Assembly (NCBI GenBank): GCA_031366005.1
Contig: JANLZB010000073.1
Location: forward strand, 1 to 51,783
Length of the DNA stretch: 51,783 nucleotides
Source of the DNA: JANLUX01 sp031366005
GTDB lineage: Bacteria; Bacteroidota; Bacteroidia; AKYH767-A; OLB10
Direction of reading: 5' to 3'
Positions 1 through 7,731 of this stretch are shown piece by piece. The notes beneath the pieces are model-generated. The model made no database searches, was not told the DNA's origin, and worked only from the letters and a program-made list of their open reading frames with translations. How positions within the stretch are numbered: position 1 is the first letter of the stretch; each line of letters opens with the position of its first letter. Made by a program: the position numbers and the translations under genes.

Positions 1-66
1 GTTTATTTTGTGTCGTTAACAACGGGCACTCAAACGATGACGAGGAAGTTGGTGGTGCAGCTGTGA
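1..66 (+). CDS. C-terminal end of a T9SS type A sorting-domain protein (5' truncated)
   Basis: Frame 1 is open from the window edge to a TGA at 64-66 and encodes 21 residues, VYFVSLTTGTQTMTRKLVVQ plus a final Leu. The pattern (G)VYFVSL..G....RKLVVQ is what the last strand of a type IX secretion type A sorting domain looks like, and five other proteins in this window end in related sequences. The protein would be exported by Sec and then secreted or surface-attached through T9SS. The rest of the gene lies outside the window, so its activity cannot be judged. The fragment is too short for a sure assignment, but codon use and the motif agree. Confidence 0.6.
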   Translation, partial: VYFVSLTTGTQTMTRKLVVQL

Positions 67-85
67 GAAGCCATTCACCCGATTT

Positions 86-252
86 GTCATTCTGAAAGAA
101 ACTTGTGGAATAGTTGCAAAGAGGATTGATTCATGCATAAGAGTTGTTTTAGAACAAATTTTAATTAATGTTTACGGCAATGGCATTCTAAATTAACTGT
201 TTTAATAATACAAGGTTTCATCCGCGATTGCACAAGTTTCTTTCAGAATGAC
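86..252. repeat. 167-bp non-coding element bounded by perfect 22-bp inverted repeats
   Basis: The left arm (86-107) begins GTCATTCTGAAAGAAAC and its exact reverse complement forms the right arm (231-252), 22 of 22 positions. The interior is AT-rich and has no convincing ORF. The same arms occur again at 25534-25674, so this is a dispersed element and not a chance palindrome. No transposase is encoded within it. It may be a REP/MITE-like element mobilised in trans. The rest of the 67-398 gap shows no gene. Confidence 0.8.
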
Positions 253-398
253 AGCATTGGCTTGCGATAAAGCGGAAATTTATTGTGCTATTATGGGTGT
301 TCATTACCTTTTCTAAATAAATTTTGAAAATCAAATATCTTGTATAGTTTTGGCAAAGCTTATATCAGTTTCATGTTTGTTACCTAATTTTTTTACAG

Positions 399-809
399 AT
401 GAAAACTAAAATGATTGTTATTTTATGCGGGGTAATATTGATAGCGGTTTTTCTTGTTTTAAATCACCTTGGAATTATCAGCTGGCAAAAATTAACTATT
501 GTGTTTGCGGCAGTACTAGCACCGTTACGGCATCTCACTTCCTGGTTAAAAAGCCCTACTGACAAAATCCAGGAAATAGAAGAATCTCACATAAAAGTGA
601 GAAAGACTGAAGATGAATACAGAAGGACATCCCAAGAGGAGATTGTGCAAAACAAAAAGAAACTGGATTCGGTAAATCAGCAGATAACGGAAGTGAATGT
701 GCAGAAGGAAGCACTGGAAACAGACCGGCTCAAAGCACATGAAATACTTCAGAATGTATCAGACGAGGAACTGTTGGCGGCAGTAAAAAAAACACTGGCA
801 AAGCAATGA
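399..809 (+). CDS. Small membrane protein with C-terminal coiled coil, unknown function
   Basis: This 136-residue protein is not recognised. Residues about 5-24 form a strong transmembrane helix with a short charged N-terminus, residues about 28-50 a second hydrophobic or amphipathic stretch, and from about residue 55 to the end the chain is highly charged and helical with heptad-like spacing, so a coiled coil is likely. The stop codon overlaps the start of the next gene in an ATGA arrangement, which implies translational coupling. It is the first of four consecutive small membrane proteins (399-1890) that probably form one operon. A holin/spanin-like, scaffold or envelope-stress role can be imagined, but nothing in the sequence proves one. 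Confidence 0.75.
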   Translation: MKTKMIVILCGVILIAVFLVLNHLGIISWQKLTIVFAAVLAPLRHLTSWLKSPTDKIQEIEESHIKVRKTEDEYRRTSQEEIVQNKKKLDSVNQQITEVNVQKEALETDRLKAHEILQNVSDEELLAAVKKTLAKQ

Positions 810-1231
810 GATATGCTGTAACATTTATTTTGATTGTGCTTGCTCAATCAATCACTGCACAGAATTTTCCTTTGCTCATTAAACGCGGAGAAACAAAAAC
901 GCTAACAGCAGATTCGCAGGCTTTATTTATTTTGCAGAAAGTACAGATGTTAGCTTACCAGGACAGTGTGAATGAACTGGATTTTGCACGAAGAAAAATA
1001 GAATTACTGAATACTGAGAATTTATTACGGTCAGAAAAAGAACAGATCTATATTCGTGATACGGTAATTTACAGCAACCTCTATCATCACTATTATAACT
1101 TGTGGGATTCAACTGACCACAAACTGGAAGCTACTGAAATAAAACTTGCCAGAGTGCAACATAACAAATGGAATTTGGGACTCTCTGGTATGCTCATCGG
1201 AGTGATTGCAACATTACTAATCGTTAAATAA
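806..1231 (+). CDS. Periplasmic helical protein with signal peptide and C-terminal membrane anchor, unknown function
   Basis: This 141-residue protein starts inside the stop codon of the previous gene (ATGA overlap). Residues 1-19 look like a Sec signal peptide ending in Thr-Ala-Gln. The middle, about 20-115, is mostly helical and polar. Residues about 120-140 form a hydrophobic helix that ends in a single Lys. The expected topology is a periplasmic helical body anchored to the inner membrane at its C-terminus, opposite to the N-terminally anchored first and fourth proteins of the cassette. I do not recognise a family. The complementary topology suggests that the cassette's products interact across the membrane, which is an inference. 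Confidence 0.7.
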   Translation: MRYAVTFILIVLAQSITAQNFPLLIKRGETKTLTADSQALFILQKVQMLAYQDSVNELDFARRKIELLNTENLLRSEKEQIYIRDTVIYSNLYHHYYNLWDSTDHKLEATEIKLARVQHNKWNLGLSGMLIGVIATLLIVK

Positions 1232-1239
1232 TTAACATC

Positions 1240-1653
1240 ATGATAAATCAAGAAAATGAAATTCTGTATTTATACATCCCTGTAATTGCATGGGCTGCAT
1301 TACTTATTATTTTCTTTTTAGTGCTGGCAAGAAAATATACCCTGGGCAAATGGGATACCAGCAATCCGAATCCTTACAGCGGTGAAACATTAGGTCTTCC
1401 GAAAGGGACATTGAGAGGAATACTTACACTCACCATTATGTTTGTTGCCATTTTACTTGAAATATTCACGCTCAACACCCCGGAATATGAACATCATATT
1501 TCTCAATTTTTAACTGCATTTCAAATGGTGATAGCATTTTATTTTGGCGGGCAGGTGATGAGCCAGCTTACTAACGCTGAAACAAAGAAAACAGAAATGA
1601 TAAGTGAAAATCTTAATAAGAGTGAATCACAGGAACCAGGTGATGGTAAATAA
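1240..1653 (+). CDS. Multi-spanning small membrane protein with a GLPxGTxRG motif, unknown function
   Basis: This 137-residue protein begins nine bases after the previous stop. Hydrophobic helices lie at about 10-30, 57-77 and 88-108, followed by a polar tail. The segment GETLGLPKGTLRGILTL just before the second helix resembles a short motif (GLPxGSxRxxLxL) that I recall in many uncharacterised small membrane proteins, where it also precedes a helix and is followed by a FYFG-like motif. Here the third helix carries AFYFGGQ. No function is established for that family as far as I know. Its size and helix number are compatible with a holin-like or channel-scaffold protein, but this is a guess. 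Confidence 0.7.
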   Translation: MINQENEILYLYIPVIAWAALLIIFFLVLARKYTLGKWDTSNPNPYSGETLGLPKGTLRGILTLTIMFVAILLEIFTLNTPEYEHHISQFLTAFQMVIAFYFGGQVMSQLTNAETKKTEMISENLNKSESQEPGDGK

Positions 1654-1698
1654 GATTCACGACAACTGATTTTATTTTTTATAAAGGGAAACAGAAGG

Positions 1699-1890
1699 AT
1701 GCCCTCATTAAAATTTCAAACAAGATGGGACAAAATAGTTTTCATCGGCAGCTTGATAGGATGCATCATTATTTTGTTTTTAACATTTTTTAAATGCAGT
1801 GACCGTTCACATTTATCACGCGAAAATAAATTGCTGAAAAAAGAAAATGCGGAATTAAAGCAGCAGATAATCTTATTAGAGAAAAAATAA
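1699..1890 (+). CDS. Single-pass 63-residue protein with leucine-zipper-like tail
   Basis: The protein has a basic N-terminus, one transmembrane helix at about 14-31 followed immediately by a Cys-containing KCSD, then a charged helix with Leu/Ile repeats (about 36-63) typical of a short coiled coil. It follows the previous gene by 45 bases and is probably the last gene of the cassette. The layout, an N-terminal anchor plus a short periplasmic or cytosolic zipper, resembles small inner-membrane spanin or division-type proteins in shape only. The function is unknown. Confidence 0.65.
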   Translation: MPSLKFQTRWDKIVFIGSLIGCIIILFLTFFKCSDRSHLSRENKLLKKENAELKQQIILLEKK

Positions 1891-2096
1891 ATAACGTGAG
1901 TTATGGATTTATCCGACTGTTTAATAAAATAATAAGATTTTTTATTAAAGGGTATTTTTTTCTACTAAGGTTTTTTTCAGCAATAAGATTTTAACCTTAG
2001 TAGAAAAACCATTCAGGTTTAACATCCACCTTATTACCTTATTTTGCTGTTATATGTACAAAAAATCATTTTATTTTAAAATCATAACTCACATTA
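1891..2096. repeat. Nested inverted repeats between convergent genes
   Basis: An inner perfect 16-bp inverted repeat has arms at 1957-1972 (TTTTTCTACTAAGGTT) and 1993-2008, with a 20-nt loop. It sits inside an outer imperfect repeat with the core GTGAGTTATG near 1897-1906 and CATAACTCAC near 2084-2093. The structure fills the gap between the small-protein cassette and gtrA, which converge here. On both strands the inner stem is preceded by T and followed by A, so it is not a textbook intrinsic terminator, although it may still separate the transcripts. No gene is seen in the gap. Confidence 0.7.
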
Positions 2097-2102
2097 AATA
2101 AA

Positions 2103-2552
2103 TCACGCCATTCGTTTTTCTTTGCTTACGCGGAAAGAAAAAGTTTTATGAATGATAAAGCTAATCATACCTATGCTGACTGCTGAGAAAGCGCGTGCAA
2201 TAGTAGGATACCATTCGAGGTTGCGGATAAGAAAACGCATCAGTACATAATTCAGCGAAAGCACCACAAGCGCTACCAGTATGTAACGAAATAATTGTTT
2301 GTGTGTTTCTAAATCTGATTCATGAAACACTAAAAATTTGGTGATTAAAAAATTAGTTATTAAACCTGCTGTGTAAGAAAGAAGCAATGCTGCTGTGGGT
2401 GCGGTAACCACGAATGAGTTGAACAACGTGATATCCTGCTTATGATAAATAAAATTAAAAGCAATAAAATAAACAGAAATATCAACAAGGGTTGCCACTC
2501 CTGCTGAGAGCAGGTAACGCACCACTTTAGATTGGGTAAACAGCTTTAACAT
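2103..2552 (-). CDS. GtrA family membrane protein
   Basis: This 149-residue protein has four hydrophobic segments and the GtrA-family layout: an N-terminal FxxxGxxxTxxD-like start (VVRYLLSAGVATLVDISVY), a second helix with T..G...NF, and a C-terminal basic tail. GtrA proteins are small inner-membrane proteins linked to transport or flipping of polyprenyl-linked sugars for cell-surface polysaccharides. It lies seven bases after the heptose epimerase gene on the same strand, so the two are probably co-transcribed. This fits a role in lipopolysaccharide or surface-glycan assembly. The substrate cannot be told from the sequence. Confidence 0.85.
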   Translation of the reverse strand: MLKLFTQSKVVRYLLSAGVATLVDISVYFIAFNFIYHKQDITLFNSFVVTAPTAALLLSYTAGLITNFLITKFLVFHESDLETHKQLFRYILVALVVLSLNYVLMRFLIRNLEWYPTIARAFSAVSIGMISFIIHKTFSFRVSKEKRMA

Positions 2553-2558
2553 ACGGCT

Positions 2559-3524
2559 TTAAAAATAGGCATTAGGAAGGAGATATTTTGTAACATAATC
2601 ATTAACGCCTTGTTCCAGCGTGGTAAAGGGTTTGGAATAACCAATGGAGATTAACTTTTGCATATTGGCTTCGGTAAAATACTGGTATTTATCGCGAATG
2701 TCCTGAGGTATGTCAATGAAATCAATCTGCACTTCATGGTTCATTGCTTTAAAAGTATTGGCTGCCAAATCATAAAACGAACGCGCTTTGCCCGAACCCA
2801 GATTGTAAATACCTGAATGTTTTTGATGCTGATGAAAGAACCAGCATACATTCACCACATCTTTCACATAAACAAAATCACGCAGTTGCCATCCATCTTT
2901 ATACTCAGCACGATGTGAACGGAATAATTTTACTTTTCCTGCTTTTTGTATTTGATTAAATGCATGAAATATAACGGATGCCATGCGTGCTTTGTGATAT
3001 TCATTCGGGCCATACACATTAAAAAATTTTAAACCAATCCATAGTGGTGGCGCTTCCGGTTGTAACAATGCCCATTTATCAAAATCATTTTTTGATTCAC
3101 CGTAAGGATTCAATGGTTTTAATTTTGAAATGATTTCATGGTTATCATCATAACCCAACTCACCGGCTCCATAAGTTGCTGCGGAAGAAGCATACACCAA
3201 CGGAATGCGATGCTGCGAACAGATTTTCCATATTGATTTGGTGTAATCAAGATTGAGATGATTAAAAATGGAAACATCAAATTCAGTAGTGTCAGTGCGT
3301 GCGCCAATGTGATAAACGAACGATACATTAATTGCATTTTCTTTTAACCACTGATGAAAATTTTCACGCTCAATTTTTTGCAAAAACCTTTTGCCGGAGA
3401 GATTACGTGCTTTGTTTTGATCAGAAAAATCATCTACAAGAATTAAATCTTCACGTCCTTCGTTATTTAGTTTTTGAACTAAACAGCTTCCAATAAATCC
3501 GGCTGCACCGGTGATTACGATCAT
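2559..3524 (-). CDS. hldD: ADP-L-glycero-D-manno-heptose 6-epimerase-like NAD-dependent epimerase
   Basis: This 321-residue protein has the usual length for HldD/RfaD. The N-terminus carries the Rossmann motif GAAGFIGS (residues 6-13), followed by an acidic DDF that would bind the NAD(P) ribose. The catalytic pair Tyr141-xxx-Lys145 sits in PYGESKNDFD. HIGARTDTT near residue 72 and FFNVYGPNE are typical of this subfamily. The enzyme inverts C6 of ADP-D-glycero-heptose to make the LPS inner-core heptose precursor. A downstream gtrA gene supports a surface-glycan context. Another sugar epimerase of the same family is possible but less likely. Confidence 0.85.
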   Translation of the reverse strand: MIVITGAAGFIGSCLVQKLNNEGREDLILVDDFSDQNKARNLSGKRFLQKIERENFHQWLKENAINVSFVYHIGARTDTTEFDVSIFNHLNLDYTKSIWKICSQHRIPLVYASSAATYGAGELGYDDNHEIISKLKPLNPYGESKNDFDKWALLQPEAPPLWIGLKFFNVYGPNEYHKARMASVIFHAFNQIQKAGKVKLFRSHRAEYKDGWQLRDFVYVKDVVNVCWFFHQHQKHSGIYNLGSGKARSFYDLAANTFKAMNHEVQIDFIDIPQDIRDKYQYFTEANMQKLISIGYSKPFTTLEQGVNDYVTKYLLPNAYF

Positions 3525-3608
3525 TATTTTGTATATATGATTTTGTTATTAAAAAACTTAGGCAAGACAAGCTGAAACGGAACAAAATAAATTCCGAACG
3601 AAAGGGGC

Positions 3609-3760
3609 CACAGATTTACAGATGGGAACAAATTTGTATGGAGATTATATTGATTAGTATTCTTAAATACCATTATATTGATAACATTAATCCTGACGCA
3701 GTCAAAAATCTTATCCAGTAACCATATTAATTCGAGTCTGTTCCCATCTGTAAATCTGCG
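3609..3760. repeat. 152-bp element bounded by 22-bp inverted repeats
   Basis: The left arm at 3609-3630 (CACAGATTTACAGATGGGAA...) and the right arm at 3739-3760 are reverse complements at 21 of 22 positions. The inside is AT-rich and contains two direct copies of ATTATATTGAT. The element fills the gap between mqnD and hldD, both on the minus strand. Its architecture matches the elements at 86-252 and 25534-25674, but its arm sequence is different. A 90-codon frame across it is best explained as chance. Confidence 0.75.
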
Positions 3761-3802
3761 TCTCATTTTTTTGGAGATGAAATATTTTGCATCCAAAGAT
3801 TT

Positions 3803-4633
3803 TTAAAGAAATACTGGTTCATTCAACAAAGGAAGTAAACCCGCTTTTTGTCCTTCTGCAAATAATTTGCGAATGGCTTGCTGACCTTCTTCGCCCAAAT
3901 CTATTGAAAAATCATTCACGTAAAGTTTGATGTGTTGCTGCTGAACTTCTTCACTTATCTCTTGAGAGTGTTGTTGCACATAAGCACGTGATGCATGTGG
4001 ATTTTCAAAAGCATAACTTACACTTTCAAAGATTGCTTCTTCAATCATTTTCTTTTCTATTTCAGGTAAACTCCTGCGCACTGCAATACAACCTAAGGGA
4101 ATGGGAGCGTGAAAATTCTGTTCCCATAATTCTCCCATATCAGCAATTTTTAACAATCCCTGTTGCAGATAGGTAAACCGGTTTTCATGAATGATCAATC
4201 CTGCATCTGATTTTCCCGAAAGCACTGCATCTTCAATGGCAGAAAAAATCATTTCTATTTTATTTATTGCATCCGGAGCAAATATGCTTAGCAACAAATT
4301 TGCAGTTGTATATTTTCCGGGAATTGCGATTCGTAAATTATTAATCTCACTAAAACCATATTTCTTTTTACTGATTAATACAGGTCCGCAATTGCGGCCC
4401 AACGCACTTCCTGATTGAAGAATCTGGTAATGTTCAGAAACAAAAGCATAGGCATTGAAACTGATTTTGGTAATGTCTAATTCCTTTTTGCGTGCTTTTT
4501 CGTTTAGCTGTTCCACATCAAGTAATTGAGTAGTTACCCTTAACGGTGATGGAAATCGTTGATGAACCAAAGCATCAAAAATAAAAGTGTCGTTAGGACA
4601 GGGAGAAAAACCAAGTGTGTATTCGTAAGACAT
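3803..4633 (-). CDS. mqnD: 1,4-dihydroxy-6-naphthoate synthase (futalosine pathway)
   Basis: The protein starts MSYEYTLGFSPCPNDTFIFDAL, and FSPCPNDTF is the signature of MqnD. The rest has the two-lobed periplasmic-binding-like fold of this family (276 residues). MqnD converts cyclic de-hypoxanthine futalosine to 1,4-dihydroxy-6-naphthoate in the alternative menaquinone pathway. I chose the ATG at 4633 over one five codons upstream because that upstream ATG overlaps a TATTTTTG box (4646-4653) that looks like the promoter's -7 element. No other mqn gene is recognised in the window, so the pathway must be completed elsewhere. Confidence 0.92.
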   Translation of the reverse strand: MSYEYTLGFSPCPNDTFIFDALVHQRFPSPLRVTTQLLDVEQLNEKARKKELDITKISFNAYAFVSEHYQILQSGSALGRNCGPVLISKKKYGFSEINNLRIAIPGKYTTANLLLSIFAPDAINKIEMIFSAIEDAVLSGKSDAGLIIHENRFTYLQQGLLKIADMGELWEQNFHAPIPLGCIAVRRSLPEIEKKMIEEAIFESVSYAFENPHASRAYVQQHSQEISEEVQQQHIKLYVNDFSIDLGEEGQQAIRKLFAEGQKAGLLPLLNEPVFL

Positions 4634-4645
4634 ATTATGAACATG

Positions 4646-4653
4646 CAAAAATA
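4646..4653 (-). promoter_or_regulatory. Candidate -7 box of mqnD
   Basis: TATTTTTG on the minus strand matches the Bacteroidota -7 consensus TAnnTTTG and ends 12 bases before the mqnD ATG at 4633. A -33 TTTG at the usual distance is not clear. The very short leader supports the downstream start codon. Confidence 0.5.
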
Positions 4654-4734
4654 CTTAGACAATGATGACGTTTGATTAACAAAACAAATAAAATCATCAT
4701 GCAATTTTTGATTTAATTTGTTGTCGTATAATCT

Positions 4735-5850
4735 ATGAACGAATCAGTACAAAAAAGTTTTAGCATAAGAGGGAGCATAAATCGTTTGATGCTGATGATG
4801 AATGTATTGATTGTTGTTGCATTATTAATCTCCCATTTCGGGGCTGCGGTTAACCCATCTAAGCTATGGCTGTTTGAATTGATTGCTATTAGTTATCCGT
4901 TATGGTTAATATTAAATATTGGTTTTGTTATTTATTGGCTGATACAGTTTCACCGGTTTATTTTGCTTTCACTTATTGCAATTGTAATTACTTATCCTAA
5001 GCCGGGATTGTTTTTTCAGATGCATATTTTCTCAGAAAAAAAACAATCGCAGTTAAAAGTAATGACCTATAATGTGCGGTTATTTGATTTATATAACTGG
5101 ACAGGAAATTTAAAAACACGTGCAAAAATTTTCGACATGTTGAAAGAAGCCAATCCTGACATTGCCTGTTTCCAGGAATATTATACACGTGATGAAGGCA
5201 ATTTTCAAAATACAAAAGATCTTGAAAAACTTTTAAAAGCAAATAGTCATGTAGCGTATGGAATAAGTTTACATAAAGTGGATCATTGGGGACTTGCAAC
5301 TTTTTCAAAGTACCCGGTTATCAATCGGGGTACTGTCATCTTTGTAAAAGGCAACACCAACTTTGCAATTTATTCAGATATAAAAGTGAATGATGATACA
5401 ATAAGAGTTTACAATGCGCATCTGCAATCAAATCATTTCAAAGAAGAAGACACTAAATTTTTAGAAGAACCTGACAGCACCAGCAGAGAGGAAGCAGTGA
5501 AAAGAAGTGAATCTATTTTGAAACGTTTAAAAAAAGGAAGTATTAAACGTGGTAAACAAGCTGATGAATTAAAAGCACATATTCTTGCTTCACCTTATCC
5601 TGTTATTGTCTGTGGTGATTTTAATGATCCTCCTTATTCATACACCTATAAGGTTTTGAGAAAAGATTTATGTGATGCATTTGTGGAAAAGGGAAATGGA
5701 TTTGGTGTTACATATTCAGGTGCGGTTCCATTTTTCAGAATTGATTATACTTTGCATGATGAACGATTGCAATGCAACAGTTATAAAAAAATTAATTCCA
5801 GATTAAGTGATCACTATCCGATTGTGACGGAGTTTAGTATAAAGAAATAA
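4735..5850 (+). CDS. Membrane-anchored endonuclease/exonuclease/phosphatase family protein
   Basis: This 371-residue protein has an N-terminal membrane region (helices at about 15-35, 43-63 and 65-90), followed by a DNase I-like EEP domain. Visible catalytic blocks are TYNVRLFD (Asn), ACFQEYY (Glu), GDFNDPP (Asp/Asn) and the terminal SDHYPIVTEF (Asp-His). EEP enzymes cleave phosphodiesters in nucleic acids, phosphoinositides or other substrates. This membrane-linked form is frequent in Bacteroidota and its substrate is not established. The gene is divergent from mqnD and convergent with the phosphorylase gene that follows. Confidence 0.88.
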   Translation: MNESVQKSFSIRGSINRLMLMMNVLIVVALLISHFGAAVNPSKLWLFELIAISYPLWLILNIGFVIYWLIQFHRFILLSLIAIVITYPKPGLFFQMHIFSEKKQSQLKVMTYNVRLFDLYNWTGNLKTRAKIFDMLKEANPDIACFQEYYTRDEGNFQNTKDLEKLLKANSHVAYGISLHKVDHWGLATFSKYPVINRGTVIFVKGNTNFAIYSDIKVNDDTIRVYNAHLQSNHFKEEDTKFLEEPDSTSREEAVKRSESILKRLKKGSIKRGKQADELKAHILASPYPVIVCGDFNDPPYSYTYKVLRKDLCDAFVEKGNGFGVTYSGAVPFFRIDYTLHDERLQCNSYKKINSRLSDHYPIVTEFSIKK

Positions 5851-5861
5851 TTAAAAAAAAA

Positions 5862-6731
5862 TTATACCCTATCCAAAACAACCTGAATCATTTCATGCAT
5901 TTTAGCTTCTGCATTTTTTGAATATTGTTGTGCAATACGGTTTGCCACAATAAGGTTGACAGCACAGCAATGATGTCCTAATAATTTTGCCAAACCAAAC
6001 ATGGCTCCTGTCTCCATTTCAAAATTAGTAATACGGTTTTTTCCTGATTGGAATGAACTCAGTTTGTCAATCATATAGGTTCGGCTGGGTTTCAATCTTA
6101 ACTCGCGCATTTGCGGAGCATAAAAACCAGAGCATGATGCGGTGATTCCTTTATGCATTCCTTCACTTAATTTATCCACCAGCATAGATGAGGCTTTGGC
6201 AAGATATGACTCTGCAAAAACCCCTTCATTGGGATAATGTTTTCTGAATGCATCAATAATAATTTTTTCTTCTTCATCATTTTTCAATTCATAAAAATTA
6301 AGCAAGCCATCTAAACCCAAACCATATTCAGAACAAACGAATGAGTCCACTGCGATATCTTTCTGTAATGATCCGGATGTTCCGATGCGCACTAAATTCA
6401 ATGCTGTTAATTGCGGTTTTATTGTTCTTGTTTTTAAATCAATATTTACCAATGCATCCAACTCGTTATAAACGATATCAATATTATCCGTTCCGATACC
6501 GGTTGAAAGAACGCTGATACGTTTTCCTTTATAAGTGCCCGTGTGCGTTACGAACTCACGTTTTTGTTTTTTCATTTCAATCTTGTCGAAATACCCACTC
6601 ACCATACTCACACGGTCAGGATCTCCAACATTGATAACGGTGCCTGCAATATCTTCAGGTAAAAGATTTAAGTGGTACACACTGCCATCCTTATTAAGGA
6701 TCAACTCAGATTCTGGAATTTGCTGGTTCAT
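5862..6731 (-). CDS. Nucleoside phosphorylase, uridine phosphorylase-like
   Basis: About 289 residues of the PNP/UDP phosphorylase fold are encoded. Diagnostic blocks are NVGDPDRV near the N-terminus (phosphate/ribose site), LSTGIGTDNIDI, VRIGTSGSLQ and NFEMETGAMFGLA (ribose-binding Glu-Met-Glu). The enzyme splits nucleosides with phosphate to free base and ribose 1-phosphate. The EMET and NVGDPDR motifs favour uridine phosphorylase over purine enzymes. A futalosine-related role is conceivable because mqnD is nearby, but the motifs do not point that way. I prefer the ATG at 6731; a TTG three codons upstream is possible. Confidence 0.85.
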   Translation of the reverse strand: MNQQIPESELILNKDGSVYHLNLLPEDIAGTVINVGDPDRVSMVSGYFDKIEMKKQKREFVTHTGTYKGKRISVLSTGIGTDNIDIVYNELDALVNIDLKTRTIKPQLTALNLVRIGTSGSLQKDIAVDSFVCSEYGLGLDGLLNFYELKNDEEEKIIIDAFRKHYPNEGVFAESYLAKASSMLVDKLSEGMHKGITASCSGFYAPQMRELRLKPSRTYMIDKLSSFQSGKNRITNFEMETGAMFGLAKLLGHHCCAVNLIVANRIAQQYSKNAEAKMHEMIQVVLDRV

Positions 6732-6829
6732 TTTAATCAATAATTTTGCGGAATAAATTTTACTTTTCGTTACAAAGAAATATTAAAATCACTTTGCAAT
6801 GAAATCAGGGAGATAGAATAAGTTAAAAT

Positions 6830-7714
6830 ATGCCGAACACGTTTGAAAACCACATAATAGTTCCAACAGATTTTTCAGAACAATCAATAATCGCTTTAGG
6901 TCAGAGTTATAATCTTGCACGATTTACTAAATCAGATATAACATTGGTGCATGTAATGGATGAGGATTTGTTTACTTCCTTACGACATGTTTTTAATTCA
7001 GATGAAGAGCAGGAGAAATTGATGAGAGCCGGAATACAATCTAAGCTGGATAAACTCGCAAATGAAACACGGGCAAAATCAGGAATTGAAGTAAAAACAT
7101 GTATTGAAAAAGGTAAAATTTACGATGAGATAAACAATTTAGCGAAAGAATTAAATGCAGCATTTATCATCATGGGCACGGATGGTAAGTCAACACTGCG
7201 TAAAAAATTTATCGGCAGCAATGCACGTAAAGTAATTGATGAAGCACCCTGTCCTGTCATCACAATCAAAGGAAAAGAACATCGCCCGGGCTGTAAAACA
7301 ATTCTGCTTCCGCTTGATCTTAGCAGAGAAACCAAAGAAAAAGTAGATAAGTGTATCGAGATCGCAAAATTTTTTGGGTCTGCAGTCAAAGTGATGACTG
7401 TGGTGGATACAGGCGATGAATTTCTTATAAATAAGCTGAGGCGGCAATTGGATCAGGTTGTAGATTTCTTATCTTCACACAATATTGCCACAACAGGGGA
7501 GTTCATTCGTGGTAATGATATAGCGGAAGAAGTGCTGAAATATGCAGAAAAAGTAAAAGCAGATCTGATTATTATCATGACGCAGCAAGAATTAGTATGG
7601 ACAGAATATTTCATCGGAACCGCTTCGCAAAAAATTATTAACGAATCAACAATTCCTGTTTGCAGCATCCGGCCACAGGAAAGAAAAAACACAACTGAAT
7701 TTGTGATATCCTAA
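6830..7714 (+). CDS. Universal stress protein with two UspA domains
   Basis: This 294-residue protein has two UspA domains, about 1-148 and 155-285. The first carries the ATP-binding signature G-2x-G-9x-GS (GTDGKSTLRKKFIGS); the second lacks the glycines (MTQQE) and is probably non-binding. It is cytosolic and likely part of a general stress or energy-limitation response. A paralogue of the same double architecture follows after 17 bases, so the pair is probably one operon that arose by duplication. A TCACTTTG box at 6789-6796 could be its -7 element. Confidence 0.92.
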   Translation: MPNTFENHIIVPTDFSEQSIIALGQSYNLARFTKSDITLVHVMDEDLFTSLRHVFNSDEEQEKLMRAGIQSKLDKLANETRAKSGIEVKTCIEKGKIYDEINNLAKELNAAFIIMGTDGKSTLRKKFIGSNARKVIDEAPCPVITIKGKEHRPGCKTILLPLDLSRETKEKVDKCIEIAKFFGSAVKVMTVVDTGDEFLINKLRRQLDQVVDFLSSHNIATTGEFIRGNDIAEEVLKYAEKVKADLIIIMTQQELVWTEYFIGTASQKIINESTIPVCSIRPQERKNTTEFVIS

Positions 7715-7731
7715 TATATAACCTCAAACCA

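Noticed and set aside
86..252. CRISPR array or phage attachment site for the 22-bp repeats
   Set aside because: Repeats occur only as inverted pairs, with no regular spacer series, no cas gene, no integrase and no tRNA nearby.
3524..3796. 90-codon minus-strand frame between hldD and mqnD
   Set aside because: It lies across an element bounded by 22-bp inverted repeats, has no recognisable motif and uses residues typical of random AT-rich DNA.
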